From: Pseudomonas sp. SID14000
Lineage (GTDB): Bacteria; Pseudomonadota; Gammaproteobacteria; Pseudomonadales; Pseudomonadaceae
Assembly (NCBI RefSeq): GCF_002165135.1
Contig: NZ_NFZQ01000008.1
Coordinates: 62,001 to 126,000 of the forward strand
Length of the DNA stretch: 64,000 bases
Reading direction: 5' to 3'
Shown here: positions 26,065 through 35,051 of the stretch, piece by piece
How positions within the stretch are numbered: position 1 is the stretch's first letter
Layout: every line of letters starts with the position of its first letter
Notes under the pieces: model-generated
The model's input: the letters and a program-made list of their open reading frames with translations, nothing else
What the model was told of the DNA's origin: nothing
Database searches by the model: none
Position numbers and translations under genes: made by a program

Positions 26065-26094
26065 CGATGAATGATCCACACATATCATTCATCG
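26065..26094. promoter_or_regulatory. 11-bp inverted repeat upstream of the RND operon
   Basis: CGATGAATGAT (26065-26075) and its perfect complement ATCATTCATCG (26084-26094), separated by 8 bases, lie about 90 bases upstream of the mexE-like start. Size and place fit an operator for a dimeric regulator. No LysR-type (MexT-like) or TetR-type gene is adjacent, so the regulator is unknown. Confidence 0.55.
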
Positions 26095-26182
26095 TGATAA
26101 TAACCTTCGGCCCGTTCGATTCGTGCCTCACGCGCAAGACACTCACACTCCGCCCACTACTAATACATTGGCGGAGTTCTCC

Positions 26183-27424
26183 ATGGAACAATCACTCAAA
26201 CCCTTGCGCTTCCCCCTCGCTGCCCTGGCAGTGGTGGTGATCAGCGCTTGTGGCCGAACCCCCGACGCTGTGCAGGCTCCCGCCGCGCCGAAAGTCAGTG
26301 TGGCCAAGGTGATCGAGCAACCGATCAACGAATGGGACGAGTTCACCGGCCGCCTCGAAGCCCCGGAAACCGTCGAGGTGCGTCCACGGGTCTCCGGCCA
26401 GATCGACCTGGTGGCCTTCACTGAAGGCGCTCAGGTCAAGAAAGGCGACCTGCTGTTCCAGATCGACCCACGCCCGTTCCAGGCAGAGGTCCGCCGCCTC
26501 GAAGCCCAACTACAGCAGGCCAAGGCTACCGCCATCCGCAGCGCCAACGAAGCCCGCCGTGGCGAACGCCTGCGTGACAGCAACGCGATTTCCGCAGAAC
26601 TGGCCGAATCACGGAGCAGCGCCGCCGCCGAAGCCCGTGCCGGGGTCGACGCAATCCAGGCCCAGCTCGACCTGGCACGCCTGAACCTCAGCTTCACCCG
26701 TGTCACCGCGCCCATCAGCGGCCGTGTCAGCCGCGCCCAGTTCACCGCCGGCAACATCGTTACCGCCGATGTCACACCGCTGACCAGCGTGGTCTCCACC
26801 GACAAGGTCTACGCCTACTTCGACGCCGACGAGCGCGTGTACCTCAAGTACACCCAGCTGGCCCGCGAAGGCCAGCGCGGTCAGAGCACCCCGGTGTACC
26901 TGGGCCTGACCAACGAAACCGGCAACCCGCACCTGGGCCAGATGAACTTCGTCGACAACCAGGTCAACCCGCGCACCGGCACCATCCGTGGCCGTGCGGT
27001 GTTCGACAATAGCGACGGCCAGTTCACTCCGGGCCTGTACGCACGCCTGAAACTGGTGGGCAGCGCCCAGTACCACGCCGTGCTGATCAATGACGAAGCC
27101 GTAGGCACCGACCTTGGCAAGAAGTTCGTGCTGGTCATGGACAAGGACAACAAGGCCGCCTACCGCGCCGTGGAGCTGGGGCCGAAGCTGGAAGGCCTGC
27201 GCATCGTGCGCAGCGGCCTGGGCAAGGACGACCGCATCGTGGTCAAGGGCCTGCAACGCGTGCGCCCTGGCTCGCCGGTCACCCCGATCGATACCCAGAT
27301 GGCCAGCGAACAGACCCTCGCCGCCCTCGCCCAGCAGCGCCAGGCCCTGGAGGCCAGCAACCCGGCGCCGAAGGTGGCGGGCAACAACGTGAAAGTCGCC
27401 AGCGCCCAGGCGCCACGCGGTTAA
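26183..27424 (+). CDS. mexE: RND efflux periplasmic adaptor, MexE-like
   Basis: 413-residue membrane-fusion lipoprotein. The lipobox VISAC gives a lipidated C23. The lipoyl/barrel-sandwich halves, alpha-hairpin and beta-barrel domains are of normal length (RPRVSGQIDLVAFTEGAQV near the first half). It links the pump (next gene) to the outer-membrane channel. The ATG at 26183 follows GGAGTTCTCC. First gene of a mexE-mexF-oprN type operon. The Mex names follow best family resemblance; no mexT or mexS lies in the window. Confidence 0.88.
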   Translation: MEQSLKPLRFPLAALAVVVISACGRTPDAVQAPAAPKVSVAKVIEQPINEWDEFTGRLEAPETVEVRPRVSGQIDLVAFTEGAQVKKGDLLFQIDPRPFQAEVRRLEAQLQQAKATAIRSANEARRGERLRDSNAISAELAESRSSAAAEARAGVDAIQAQLDLARLNLSFTRVTAPISGRVSRAQFTAGNIVTADVTPLTSVVSTDKVYAYFDADERVYLKYTQLAREGQRGQSTPVYLGLTNETGNPHLGQMNFVDNQVNPRTGTIRGRAVFDNSDGQFTPGLYARLKLVGSAQYHAVLINDEAVGTDLGKKFVLVMDKDNKAAYRAVELGPKLEGLRIVRSGLGKDDRIVVKGLQRVRPGSPVTPIDTQMASEQTLAALAQQRQALEASNPAPKVAGNNVKVASAQAPRG

Positions 27425-27436
27425 GGGACCACACCG

Positions 27437-30400
27437 ATGAACTTTTCGAAATTCTTCATTACCCGGCCTATCTTCGCCGCGGTGCTGTCGCTGGTGCTGC
27501 TGATTGCGGGTGCGATCTCGCTGTTCCAGCTGCCGATCAGCGAATACCCCGAAGTGGTGCCGCCCACCGTGGTGGTACGCGCCAACTTCCCCGGCGCCAA
27601 CCCCAAGGTCATCGGCGAAACCGTCGCCGCGCCGCTGGAACAAGCGATTACCGGTGTGGAGAACATGCTGTACATGTCCTCCCAGTCCACCGCTGACGGC
27701 AAGCTGACGCTGACCATCACCTTCGCCTTGGGCACTGACCTGGACAACGCCCAGGTGCAGGTACAGAACCGCGTCACCCGTACCCAGCCCAAGCTGCCCG
27801 AAGAAGTGACCCGCATCGGTATCACCGTCGACAAGGCCTCGCCCGACCTGACCATGGTCGTGCACCTGACGTCGCCGGACAACCGCTACGACATGCTCTA
27901 CCTGTCCAACTACGCCATCCTCAACATCAAGGACGAGCTGGCGCGCCTGGGCGGCGTGGGCGATGTGCAGCTGTTCGGCATGGGCGACTACTCGCTGCGC
28001 GTGTGGCTGGACCCGAACAAGACCGCTTCGCGCAACCTCACCGCCAGTGATGTGGTGGCTGCGATCCGCGAGCAGAACCGCCAGGTGGCCGCCGGCCAGC
28101 TTGGCGCCCCGCCCGCCCCGGGTTCAACCAGCTTCCAGCTGTCGATCAACACCCAGGGTCGCCTGGTCAATGAGGAAGAGTTCGAGAACATCATCATCCG
28201 CGCCGGTGCCGATGGCGAAATCACCCGCCTGAAGGACATCGCCCGGGTCGAGCTCGGCTCCAGCCAGTATGCCTTGCGTTCGCTGCTGAACAACCAGCCG
28301 GCGGTGGCCATCCCGATCTTCCAGCGTCCAGGCTCCAATGCCATCGAGATCTCCGACGAAGTGCGGGCGAAAATGGCGGAGCTGAAGAAGGACTTCCCAG
28401 AGGGCATGGACTACAGCATCGTCTATGACCCGACCGTGTTCGTGCGTGGTTCCATCGAAGCCGTGGTGCACACGCTGTTCGAAGCACTGGTGCTGGTCGT
28501 GCTGGTGGTGATCCTGTTCCTGCAGACCTGGCGCGCCTCGATCATCCCGCTGATGGCCGTGCCAGTCTCGCTGATCGGTACCTTTGCAGTGATGCACCTG
28601 TTCGGCTTTTCGCTCAACGCGTTGTCATTATTCGGTCTGGTCCTGGCAATCGGTATCGTGGTGGACGACGCCATCGTCGTGGTGGAAAACGTCGAGCGCA
28701 ACATCGGCCTGGGTCTCAAGCCGCTGGAAGCCACGCAGAAGGCCATGGGCGAAGTGACCGGGCCGATCATCGCCACCGCCCTGGTGCTGTGCGCCGTGTT
28801 CGTACCTGCCGCGTTCATTTCCGGCCTGACCGGGCAGTTCTACAAGCAGTTCGCCCTGACCATCGCCATTTCCACGGTCATCTCGGCGTTCAACTCGCTG
28901 ACCCTGTCGCCGGCCCTGGCTGCCGTGCTGCTGAAGGATCACCACGCGCCAAAAGACCGTTTCTCGCGGTTCCTGGAAAAACTGCTGGGTAGCTGGCTGT
29001 TCGCCCCGTTCAACCGCTTCTTCGACCGCGCCTCCAACCGCTACGTCGGCGGCGTGCGTAGGGTCATCCGCTCCAGCGGCATCGCCCTGTTCGTGTATGC
29101 CGGCCTGATGGGCCTGACCTACCTGGGCTTCTCGTCCACTCCGACCGGTTTCGTGCCGGCCCAGGACAAACAGTACCTGGTGGCGTTCGCGCAACTGCCT
29201 GACGCAGCCAGCCTCGACCGCACCGAAGCGGTGATCAAGCGCATGAGCGAAATCGCCCTGAAGCAGCCTGGCGTGGCCGACTCGGTAGCCTTTCCTGGCC
29301 TGTCGATCAACGGTTTCACCAACAGCCCGAACAGCGGCATCGTGTTCACCCCGCTCAAGCCGTTCGACGAGCGCAAGGACCCGAGCCAGTCGGCGGCAGC
29401 CATCGCTGCGGCGCTAAATGCCCAGTTCGCCGATATCCAGGACGCCTACATCGCGATCTTCCCGCCCCCGCCGGTGCAAGGCCTGGGCACCATCGGCGGC
29501 TTCCGCCTGCAGATCGAAGACCGTGGCAACCTGGGCTACGAGGCGCTGTACAAGGAAACCCAGAACATCATCGCCAAGAGCCACAACGTGCCGGAACTGG
29601 CGGGCCTGTTCACCAGCTATCAGGTCAACGTGCCCCAGGTCGATGCCGCCATCGACCGGGAAAAAGCCAAGACCCACGGCGTGGCGATCACCGACATCTT
29701 CGACACCCTGCAGGTCTACCTGGGCTCGCTGTACACCAACGACTTCAACCGCTTTGGCCGCACCTACCAGGTCAACGTCCAGGCCGAGCAGCAATTCCGC
29801 CTCGATGCCGAGCAGATCGGCCAACTGAAGGTGCGCAACAACCTTGGCGAGATGATCCCGCTGGCGACCTTCCTCAAGGTCAGCGACACCTCCGGGCCTG
29901 ACCGGGTGATGCACTACAACGGTTTCATCACCGCCGAGATCAACGGTGCCGCGGCACCGGGTTACAGCTCTGGCCAGGCGGAAGCTGCAATCGAGAAGCT
30001 GCTGAAAGAGGAACTGCCCAACGGCATGACCTTCGAGTGGACCGACCTGACCTACCAGCAGATCCTCTCGGGTAACACCGCGCTGTTCGTGTTCCCGCTG
30101 TGCGTGCTGCTGGCCTTCCTGGTGCTGGCCGCCCAGTACGAAAGCTGGAGCCTGCCGCTGGCAGTCATCCTGATCGTGCCGATGACCCTGCTCTCGGCCA
30201 TCACCGGGGTGATCGTGTCGGGGGGTGACAACAACATTTTCACCCAGATCGGCCTGATCGTACTGGTAGGCCTTGCGTGCAAGAACGCGATCCTGATCGT
30301 CGAGTTCGCCAAGGACGAACAGGCCAAGGGGCTCGACCCGCTGGCTGCGGTACTGGAAGCCTGCCGCCTGCGTCTGCGGCCGATCCTGATGACCTCGATC

Positions 30401-30616
30401 GCCTTCATCATGGGCGTGGTTCCGCTGGTGTTCAGCTCCGGTGCCGGCTCCGAAATGCGCCATGCCATGGGTGTGGCGGTGTTCTCGGGGATGATCGGCG
30501 TTACCGTGTTCGGCCTGTTCCTGACCCCGGTGTTCTTCTTCCTGATTCGCCGTTTCGTCGAGCGTCGCCAGGCCCGCAAGGCCGAACACGTTCAAGTGCT
30601 GGAGAACCATGCATGA
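27437..30616 (+). CDS. mexF: RND efflux transporter, MexF-like
   Basis: 1059-residue HAE-1 type RND pump with 12 membrane helices and two large periplasmic loops. The start MNFSKFFITRPIFAAVLSLV and the helix-4 segment GLVLAIGIVVDDAIVVVENV with the proton-relay aspartates are typical. It exports drugs and other amphiphiles by proton antiport; the MexF group handles chloramphenicol, quinolones and trimethoprim. It follows mexE after 12 bases and its stop overlaps the oprN start (ATGA). Confidence 0.92.
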   Translation: MNFSKFFITRPIFAAVLSLVLLIAGAISLFQLPISEYPEVVPPTVVVRANFPGANPKVIGETVAAPLEQAITGVENMLYMSSQSTADGKLTLTITFALGTDLDNAQVQVQNRVTRTQPKLPEEVTRIGITVDKASPDLTMVVHLTSPDNRYDMLYLSNYAILNIKDELARLGGVGDVQLFGMGDYSLRVWLDPNKTASRNLTASDVVAAIREQNRQVAAGQLGAPPAPGSTSFQLSINTQGRLVNEEEFENIIIRAGADGEITRLKDIARVELGSSQYALRSLLNNQPAVAIPIFQRPGSNAIEISDEVRAKMAELKKDFPEGMDYSIVYDPTVFVRGSIEAVVHTLFEALVLVVLVVILFLQTWRASIIPLMAVPVSLIGTFAVMHLFGFSLNALSLFGLVLAIGIVVDDAIVVVENVERNIGLGLKPLEATQKAMGEVTGPIIATALVLCAVFVPAAFISGLTGQFYKQFALTIAISTVISAFNSLTLSPALAAVLLKDHHAPKDRFSRFLEKLLGSWLFAPFNRFFDRASNRYVGGVRRVIRSSGIALFVYAGLMGLTYLGFSSTPTGFVPAQDKQYLVAFAQLPDAASLDRTEAVIKRMSEIALKQPGVADSVAFPGLSINGFTNSPNSGIVFTPLKPFDERKDPSQSAAAIAAALNAQFADIQDAYIAIFPPPPVQGLGTIGGFRLQIEDRGNLGYEALYKETQNIIAKSHNVPELAGLFTSYQVNVPQVDAAIDREKAKTHGVAITDIFDTLQVYLGSLYTNDFNRFGRTYQVNVQAEQQFRLDAEQIGQLKVRNNLGEMIPLATFLKVSDTSGPDRVMHYNGFITAEINGAAAPGYSSGQAEAAIEKLLKEELPNGMTFEWTDLTYQQILSGNTALFVFPLCVLLAFLVLAAQYESWSLPLAVILIVPMTLLSAITGVIVSGGDNNIFTQIGLIVLVGLACKNAILIVEFAKDEQAKGLDPLAAVLEACRLRLRPILMTSIAFIMGVVPLVFSSGAGSEMRHAMGVAVFSGMIGVTVFGLFLTPVFFFLIRRFVERRQARKAEHVQVLENHA

Positions 30617-32028
30617 ACCTGCTCAAACCCCTGACCCCGAGCCTGCTGGCCCTGACCCTGGCGGCTTGTGCGGTAGGCCCGGACTACCAGGCCCCGGCCA
30701 CCGAACCTGCGCAACTGAGCAGTGATGTGCAGGCGAAGGCCTACGACCGTAGCCGCTTTGAAAGCCTGTGGTGGAAGCAGTTCGACGACCCGGTGCTGAA
30801 CCAGTTGGTGCAGGCTTCGCTGGATGGCAACCGCGACTTGCGCGTGGCCTTCGCCCGCCTGAAATCGGCCCGTTCGATCCGTGAAGACGCCGAGAACGAC
30901 CAGTTTCCGGTGGTCACCGGCCGCGCCAGCAGCGACATCGGCAAGGGCCAGATCCCCGGTCAGACCACGCAACGGGTGAACAGCGAGCGCTACGACCTGG
31001 GCCTGGACATGGCCTGGGAGCTTGACCTGTTTGGCCGCATCCAGCGCCAGATCGAAGCCAGCGAAGCCCAGGAAGCGGTGGCTGCGGCCGACCTGCAGCA
31101 GTTGCAGGTCAGCCTGATCGCCGAGCTGGTCGATGCCTACGGCCAGCTGCGCGGCGCGCAGTTGCGCGAGAAGATCGCCCTGGCCAACCTCAAGACCCAG
31201 CAGGAATCACGGGCCATCACCGAAACCCTGCGCGATGCCGGCGTGGGCAACGACCTTGACGTGGTGCGGGCCGACGCCCGCCTGGCCGGGGTCGAAGCCA
31301 CCGTACCGCAACTGCAGGCAGAACAGGCACGAGCGCGGCACCGCATCGCCACCCTGCTCGGCCAGCGCCCGGAGGCGCTCAGCGTCGACCTGTCGCCTAA
31401 AGCCCTGCCGGCGATTGCCAAGGCGCTGCCGGTGGGTGACCCGGGTGAACTGCTACGCCGCCGCCCGGACATCCGCAGCGCCGAACGCCAGCTGGCGGCC
31501 GCCACCGCCAATGTTGGCGTGGCCACCGCCGACCTGTTCCCCCGTGTCAGCCTCAGCGGCTTCCTCGGCTTTACTGCCGCCCGTGGCTCACAGATCGGCT
31601 CCTCGGCAGCCAATGCCTGGGCACTGGGCCCGAGCATCACCTGGGCCGCCTTCGACCTGGGCAGCGTGCGCGCCCGCCTGCGCGGTGCCAAGGCCGATGC
31701 CGAAGGGGCGCTGGCCAACTACGAACAGCAGGTGTTGCTGGCCCTGGAAGAATCGGCCAACGCCTTCAGCGACTACGACAAGACCCAGCAGCGACTGTTG
31801 TCGCTGATGCGCCAGAGCGACGCCAGCCGCAAGGCGGCGGAACTGGCCTCGATTCGTTATCGGGAGGGTACGGTGGACTACCTGGTGCTGCTCGATGCCG
31901 AGCGTGAGCGGCTGAGCGCTGAAGATGCGCAAGCCCAAGGTGAGGTCGAGCTGTACCGCGGCATTGTCTCGATCTACAAGGCCCTGGGTGGCGGCTGGCA
32001 ACCGGAGACCGTAGCCAGCGCGCGCTGA
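30613..32028 (+). CDS. oprN: Outer-membrane efflux lipoprotein, OprN-like
   Basis: 471-residue TolC-like channel of the NodT/OprM family. The lipobox LTLAAC gives C19, and two outer-membrane efflux repeats with long coiled helices follow (LRRRPDIRSAERQLAAATAN in the second). Start ATG 30613 overlaps the mexF stop, so translation is coupled. It is the third and last gene of the pump operon, followed by an intrinsic terminator at 32079. Confidence 0.9.
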   Translation: MNLLKPLTPSLLALTLAACAVGPDYQAPATEPAQLSSDVQAKAYDRSRFESLWWKQFDDPVLNQLVQASLDGNRDLRVAFARLKSARSIREDAENDQFPVVTGRASSDIGKGQIPGQTTQRVNSERYDLGLDMAWELDLFGRIQRQIEASEAQEAVAAADLQQLQVSLIAELVDAYGQLRGAQLREKIALANLKTQQESRAITETLRDAGVGNDLDVVRADARLAGVEATVPQLQAEQARARHRIATLLGQRPEALSVDLSPKALPAIAKALPVGDPGELLRRRPDIRSAERQLAAATANVGVATADLFPRVSLSGFLGFTAARGSQIGSSAANAWALGPSITWAAFDLGSVRARLRGAKADAEGALANYEQQVLLALEESANAFSDYDKTQQRLLSLMRQSDASRKAAELASIRYREGTVDYLVLLDAERERLSAEDAQAQGEVELYRGIVSIYKALGGGWQPETVASAR

Positions 32029-32078
32029 TACACCCCGTTTCAACGACTCCTTTGGTTGGCTCCTCCCCCAGCCGTTTG

Positions 32079-32120
32079 CCCCGCAGACCTTGGTCCGTGG
32101 GGCTTTTTTATGTTTTTTTT
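32079..32120 (+). terminator. Intrinsic terminator of the RND pump operon
   Basis: GCCCCGCAGACC pairs with GGTCCGTGGGGC (two weak positions) and is followed by TTTTTTATGTTTTTTTT. It lies 50 bases after oprN. Confidence 0.88.
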
Positions 32121-32156
32121 GGGGGGGTTCGCCACGACATCATCATTGTCGTCGAG

Positions 32157-32184
32157 ATCGAGCGCCGCGCGGGCGGCGCTCGAT
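32157..32184. repeat. Short palindrome related to the 4.8-kb repeat
   Basis: ATCGAGCGCCGC, a 4-base spacer and its complement GCGGCGCTCGAT. The arm sequence also occurs in the long inverted repeat at 4780-5054. It lies in the 264-base spacer between oprN and the TPR gene, which otherwise holds only the terminator. Confidence 0.7.
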
Positions 32185-32292
32185 TTATGCCCCACCGCAA
32201 AACCCGAGGCAGGCGCCACGCAACCCTCACTCGGTTGCATTTACCCCCCGGCTAGCCCAAGCTCTGCCCTTCCCGCCGCCACGGATCGTCCG

Positions 32293-33348
32293 ATGCCCAG
32301 ACGCAACCGCTACCTGATCGCCCTGCTGCTGTTGATCCTGGTATCGGCCCTGTTCGGCTACCTGTGGCGCGACGACCAGCCAGCCCCGCCAACCCTGCCT
32401 GCGCACAGTTACGCCAAGGCCCTGCGCCAGGCCCATGAGGGCCAACCCGGCGCCGCGCGGGTGCTGTACCAACAATTGCAACGCACAGACCTGCCGCCCA
32501 TCCGCCGTGCGGCCTTGTATGCCGAGTTGCCCAACTACCCTTCGCCCCAGGCATTGAAACTCGCCCGCCAGGACCTGGAGCATGCAGACCCGCTGGTACG
32601 CCGTGTGGCCATTGCCGGTATCCGTCGCCTGCTGCCGGCGGCGCAGCGCAGCCTGGTACTCGGCCCGTTGCTGGACGACGACGAGCAAAGCGTACGCTTT
32701 GCCGCGGTAGATGCCCTGCTCGGCCTTGACCCGGATGACATCGGCCTGTATTTCGGCCCGTTGCAGGCCGCCCTCGAGCAATACCAGCAAGCCCTGGAGC
32801 AACGACCCGAAGATGCGGACGCCCAGGTCCACCTGGCGCGCCTGTACCTGCACGAAAACGACTACACCCTGGCCACCACCGCCCTGCAACGAGCCCTGGC
32901 GGTAGCGCCAGACAACCTCGACGCATTGGCTACCAAGGTACGGCTGCTGGAACGCCAGGGCCAGCATGACGCCTCGCGTCAGGTGCTGGGCAAAGCCCTG
33001 ACGCTGAGTCCCGACTCGGCCTTTCTGCAGTACGAACTGGGGCTCTGGCTGAACCGCCACGAGCAGCGCGAATACGCCTTGCTGGCCTTGTCCCGCGCCG
33101 TCGAGCTGGATCCAGACAACGCCGACTACCGCTATACACTGGCAGTCACCCTGCATGAACTGGAACAACTCGACGCCGCGCAAAAGCAACTGGAAACCGT
33201 GCTTAGCCGCCAGCCGGCCAATCGTCGGGCACGGGTGTTGCTGATCCAGTACTGGAAGGAAACCGGCCAGTTGCAGAACGTGCAGGTGCTGCTGGCCGAA
33301 CTGGAGCGTCAGAACCCGGACGATCCCCTGCTGCAACAGGGCCTGTAG
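32293..33348 (+). CDS. Membrane-anchored TPR protein
   Basis: 351-residue protein with an N-terminal membrane anchor (about 7-24, LIALLLLILVSALFGYL), a HEAT-like stretch (about 80-145) and at least four tetratricopeptide repeats (about 160-340, for example DADAQVHLARLYLHENDYTL). The bulk would face the periplasm. TPRs usually scaffold protein complexes; no enzyme domain is present. The ATG at 32293 is chosen because it opens the membrane anchor. Family members are often described as predicted cytochrome c biogenesis-like or Tfp-type TPR proteins, but no specific function can be given. Confidence 0.8.
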   Translation: MPRRNRYLIALLLLILVSALFGYLWRDDQPAPPTLPAHSYAKALRQAHEGQPGAARVLYQQLQRTDLPPIRRAALYAELPNYPSPQALKLARQDLEHADPLVRRVAIAGIRRLLPAAQRSLVLGPLLDDDEQSVRFAAVDALLGLDPDDIGLYFGPLQAALEQYQQALEQRPEDADAQVHLARLYLHENDYTLATTALQRALAVAPDNLDALATKVRLLERQGQHDASRQVLGKALTLSPDSAFLQYELGLWLNRHEQREYALLALSRAVELDPDNADYRYTLAVTLHELEQLDAAQKQLETVLSRQPANRRARVLLIQYWKETGQLQNVQVLLAELERQNPDDPLLQQGL

Positions 33349-33428
33349 GCAACACCCGATAATTTGTTGAACCCTGGGACTGCGCCCAGGGTCCAGTGGA
33401 TATCGGACCACCCTACAGGAGAATCGTT

Positions 33429-35045
33429 TTGGCCAGTTCGTTGGCGCTGGACGAGCGTGCCTTGATCCTCGCGCCCCTGCCATTAGCCGCGGATACTGCC
33501 CACCTGCTCGCCTCTGCTGGCATCGACAGCGTGTGCGCGGGCGACCTGACCGATCTTCAGGCCTGCCTGGCCCAAGGCGCAGGCCTGGCGATCATTGCCG
33601 AGCAAGTGTTCAGACAAGGGCCAAGCGCGTTGCTGCAGGCATTCATCGACCAGCAACCGAGCTGGTCGGACCTGCCCATCTTGCTGCTCGTCCAGGGCAG
33701 CCAGGCGGCCATGAGCTCGACCAACCACCCGGTGGGCAACCTGGTACTGCTGGTCGCCCCATTCGAAAACGCCCAACTGCTGAACCTGACCCAGTTCGCC
33801 CTGCGCAACCGGCGCCGGCAGTACCTGGCGCGCGATCAGTTGCTTGACCTGCAGCAACGCCTGGACGCCCAGGCCTCGCCTTCCGGCGAAGACCAGGAGC
33901 GCAGCGAGTTCGCCCGCCACCAGACGCTCAAGATGGAAGCCATCGGCCATTTGGCCGGGGGTGTCGCTCATGACTTCAACAATCTGCTTACCAGCATTGG
34001 GGGCAGCTTCGAGCTGATCGACCGGCGCCTGCGCCAGGGCCGCAGCGATGGCCTGGACAGCGTGCTGCGCCTGGGCCGCGAGGCCGTGTCACGCGCCACC
34101 CGCCTGACCCACCGCCTGCTGGCCTTCTCCTCCCGGCAATCGCTGCACAGCCAGCAAGTCGACCTGCACGGCCTGCTCCAGGCAAAGCGCCTGAAGGCCT
34201 GCCTGAACCCGACCGTAACCCTGCAAGTGCACATCGCCAAGGGCCTGTGGTCCGTCGAAGCCGATGACCAGCAGCTGCAGGAAGCCCTCGACAACGTGTT
34301 GCTCAATGCCTGCGAAGCCATGCCCAATGGCGGCCAGCTGCGTATAGAGGCGAGTAACCAGCACATCGGCACCAGGCAATTCGCCGGTGGCGCCCTGTGC
34401 GTCGGTGACTATGTGCGCCTGCGCATCATCGATGACGGCCATGGCATGGCGCAAAGCACGCTGGAGCATGCCTTCGAGCCGTTCTTCAGCACCAAGGCGA
34501 TCGGCCAGGGCATCGGCCTGGGCCTGTCGATGGTGTACGGCTTCAGCAAGCAGTCCCACGGCCATGTCACCCTGCACAGCCAGATCGGCCAAGGTACCCG
34601 AGTGGACCTGTACCTGCCGCGCCATGTCAGCCAGCCCCAGACGCCGGGCAAACCCGCGCAGCCCGCGCAAGGTAACCGGGGCCATCACGTGCTGGTGGTC
34701 GAGGACGACCCGCATGTCCGCCAATTGCTGGGCCAGGCCCTGCGCGAGGATGGCTTTGCCTGCCATAATGCCGCCAACGCCAGCGAGGGCCTGGAGGTAC
34801 TGCGCTCGACACAACCGGTGGATTTGCTGATCAGCGATGTCGGCTTGCCCGGCATGAATGGCCGCCAGTTGGCTGAGATTGCGCGCAACCTGCGCCCCCA
34901 CTTGCCGGTGCTGTTCATTACTGGCTATGCAGAAACAGCCATGGCCCGCGAAGGATTCCTGGAAGCAGGCATGCACCTGATCTGCAAGCCCTTCGAGCTG
35001 AAGCAACTGCAGGCGCAGGTGACGCAAATTCTGGGCAAGCCCTGA
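33429..35045 (+). CDS. Soluble hybrid histidine kinase with pseudo-receiver
   Basis: 538-residue hybrid kinase without membrane helices. An N-terminal receiver-like domain (about 8-135) lacks a phospho-acceptor aspartate where one is expected (AIIAEQV). HisKA H181 is in GGVAHDFNNLL, a HATPase_c domain (GIGLGLSMVYGF) follows, and the C-terminal receiver has D470 (LISDVGLPGMNG). The start is TTG at 33429: ACAGGAGAA is 5-6 bases upstream and no ATG exists in the region. It converges with a related hybrid kinase, with only 6 bases between the stops. Confidence 0.87.
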   Translation: MASSLALDERALILAPLPLAADTAHLLASAGIDSVCAGDLTDLQACLAQGAGLAIIAEQVFRQGPSALLQAFIDQQPSWSDLPILLLVQGSQAAMSSTNHPVGNLVLLVAPFENAQLLNLTQFALRNRRRQYLARDQLLDLQQRLDAQASPSGEDQERSEFARHQTLKMEAIGHLAGGVAHDFNNLLTSIGGSFELIDRRLRQGRSDGLDSVLRLGREAVSRATRLTHRLLAFSSRQSLHSQQVDLHGLLQAKRLKACLNPTVTLQVHIAKGLWSVEADDQQLQEALDNVLLNACEAMPNGGQLRIEASNQHIGTRQFAGGALCVGDYVRLRIIDDGHGMAQSTLEHAFEPFFSTKAIGQGIGLGLSMVYGFSKQSHGHVTLHSQIGQGTRVDLYLPRHVSQPQTPGKPAQPAQGNRGHHVLVVEDDPHVRQLLGQALREDGFACHNAANASEGLEVLRSTQPVDLLISDVGLPGMNGRQLAEIARNLRPHLPVLFITGYAETAMAREGFLEAGMHLICKPFELKQLQAQVTQILGKP

Positions 35046-35051
35046 ACCGCA

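Noticed and set aside
25900..26088. Complete small gene on the minus strand overlapping the DinB end
   Set aside because: There is no ribosome site and the frame runs into the DinB gene; only its central part looks coding, so it is listed as a possible remnant.
29414..30610. Minus-strand frames of several hundred codons opposite mexF, and similar ones opposite the kinases
   Set aside because: They mirror real genes, are rich in Gln, His and Arg, and lack ribosome sites and family resemblance.
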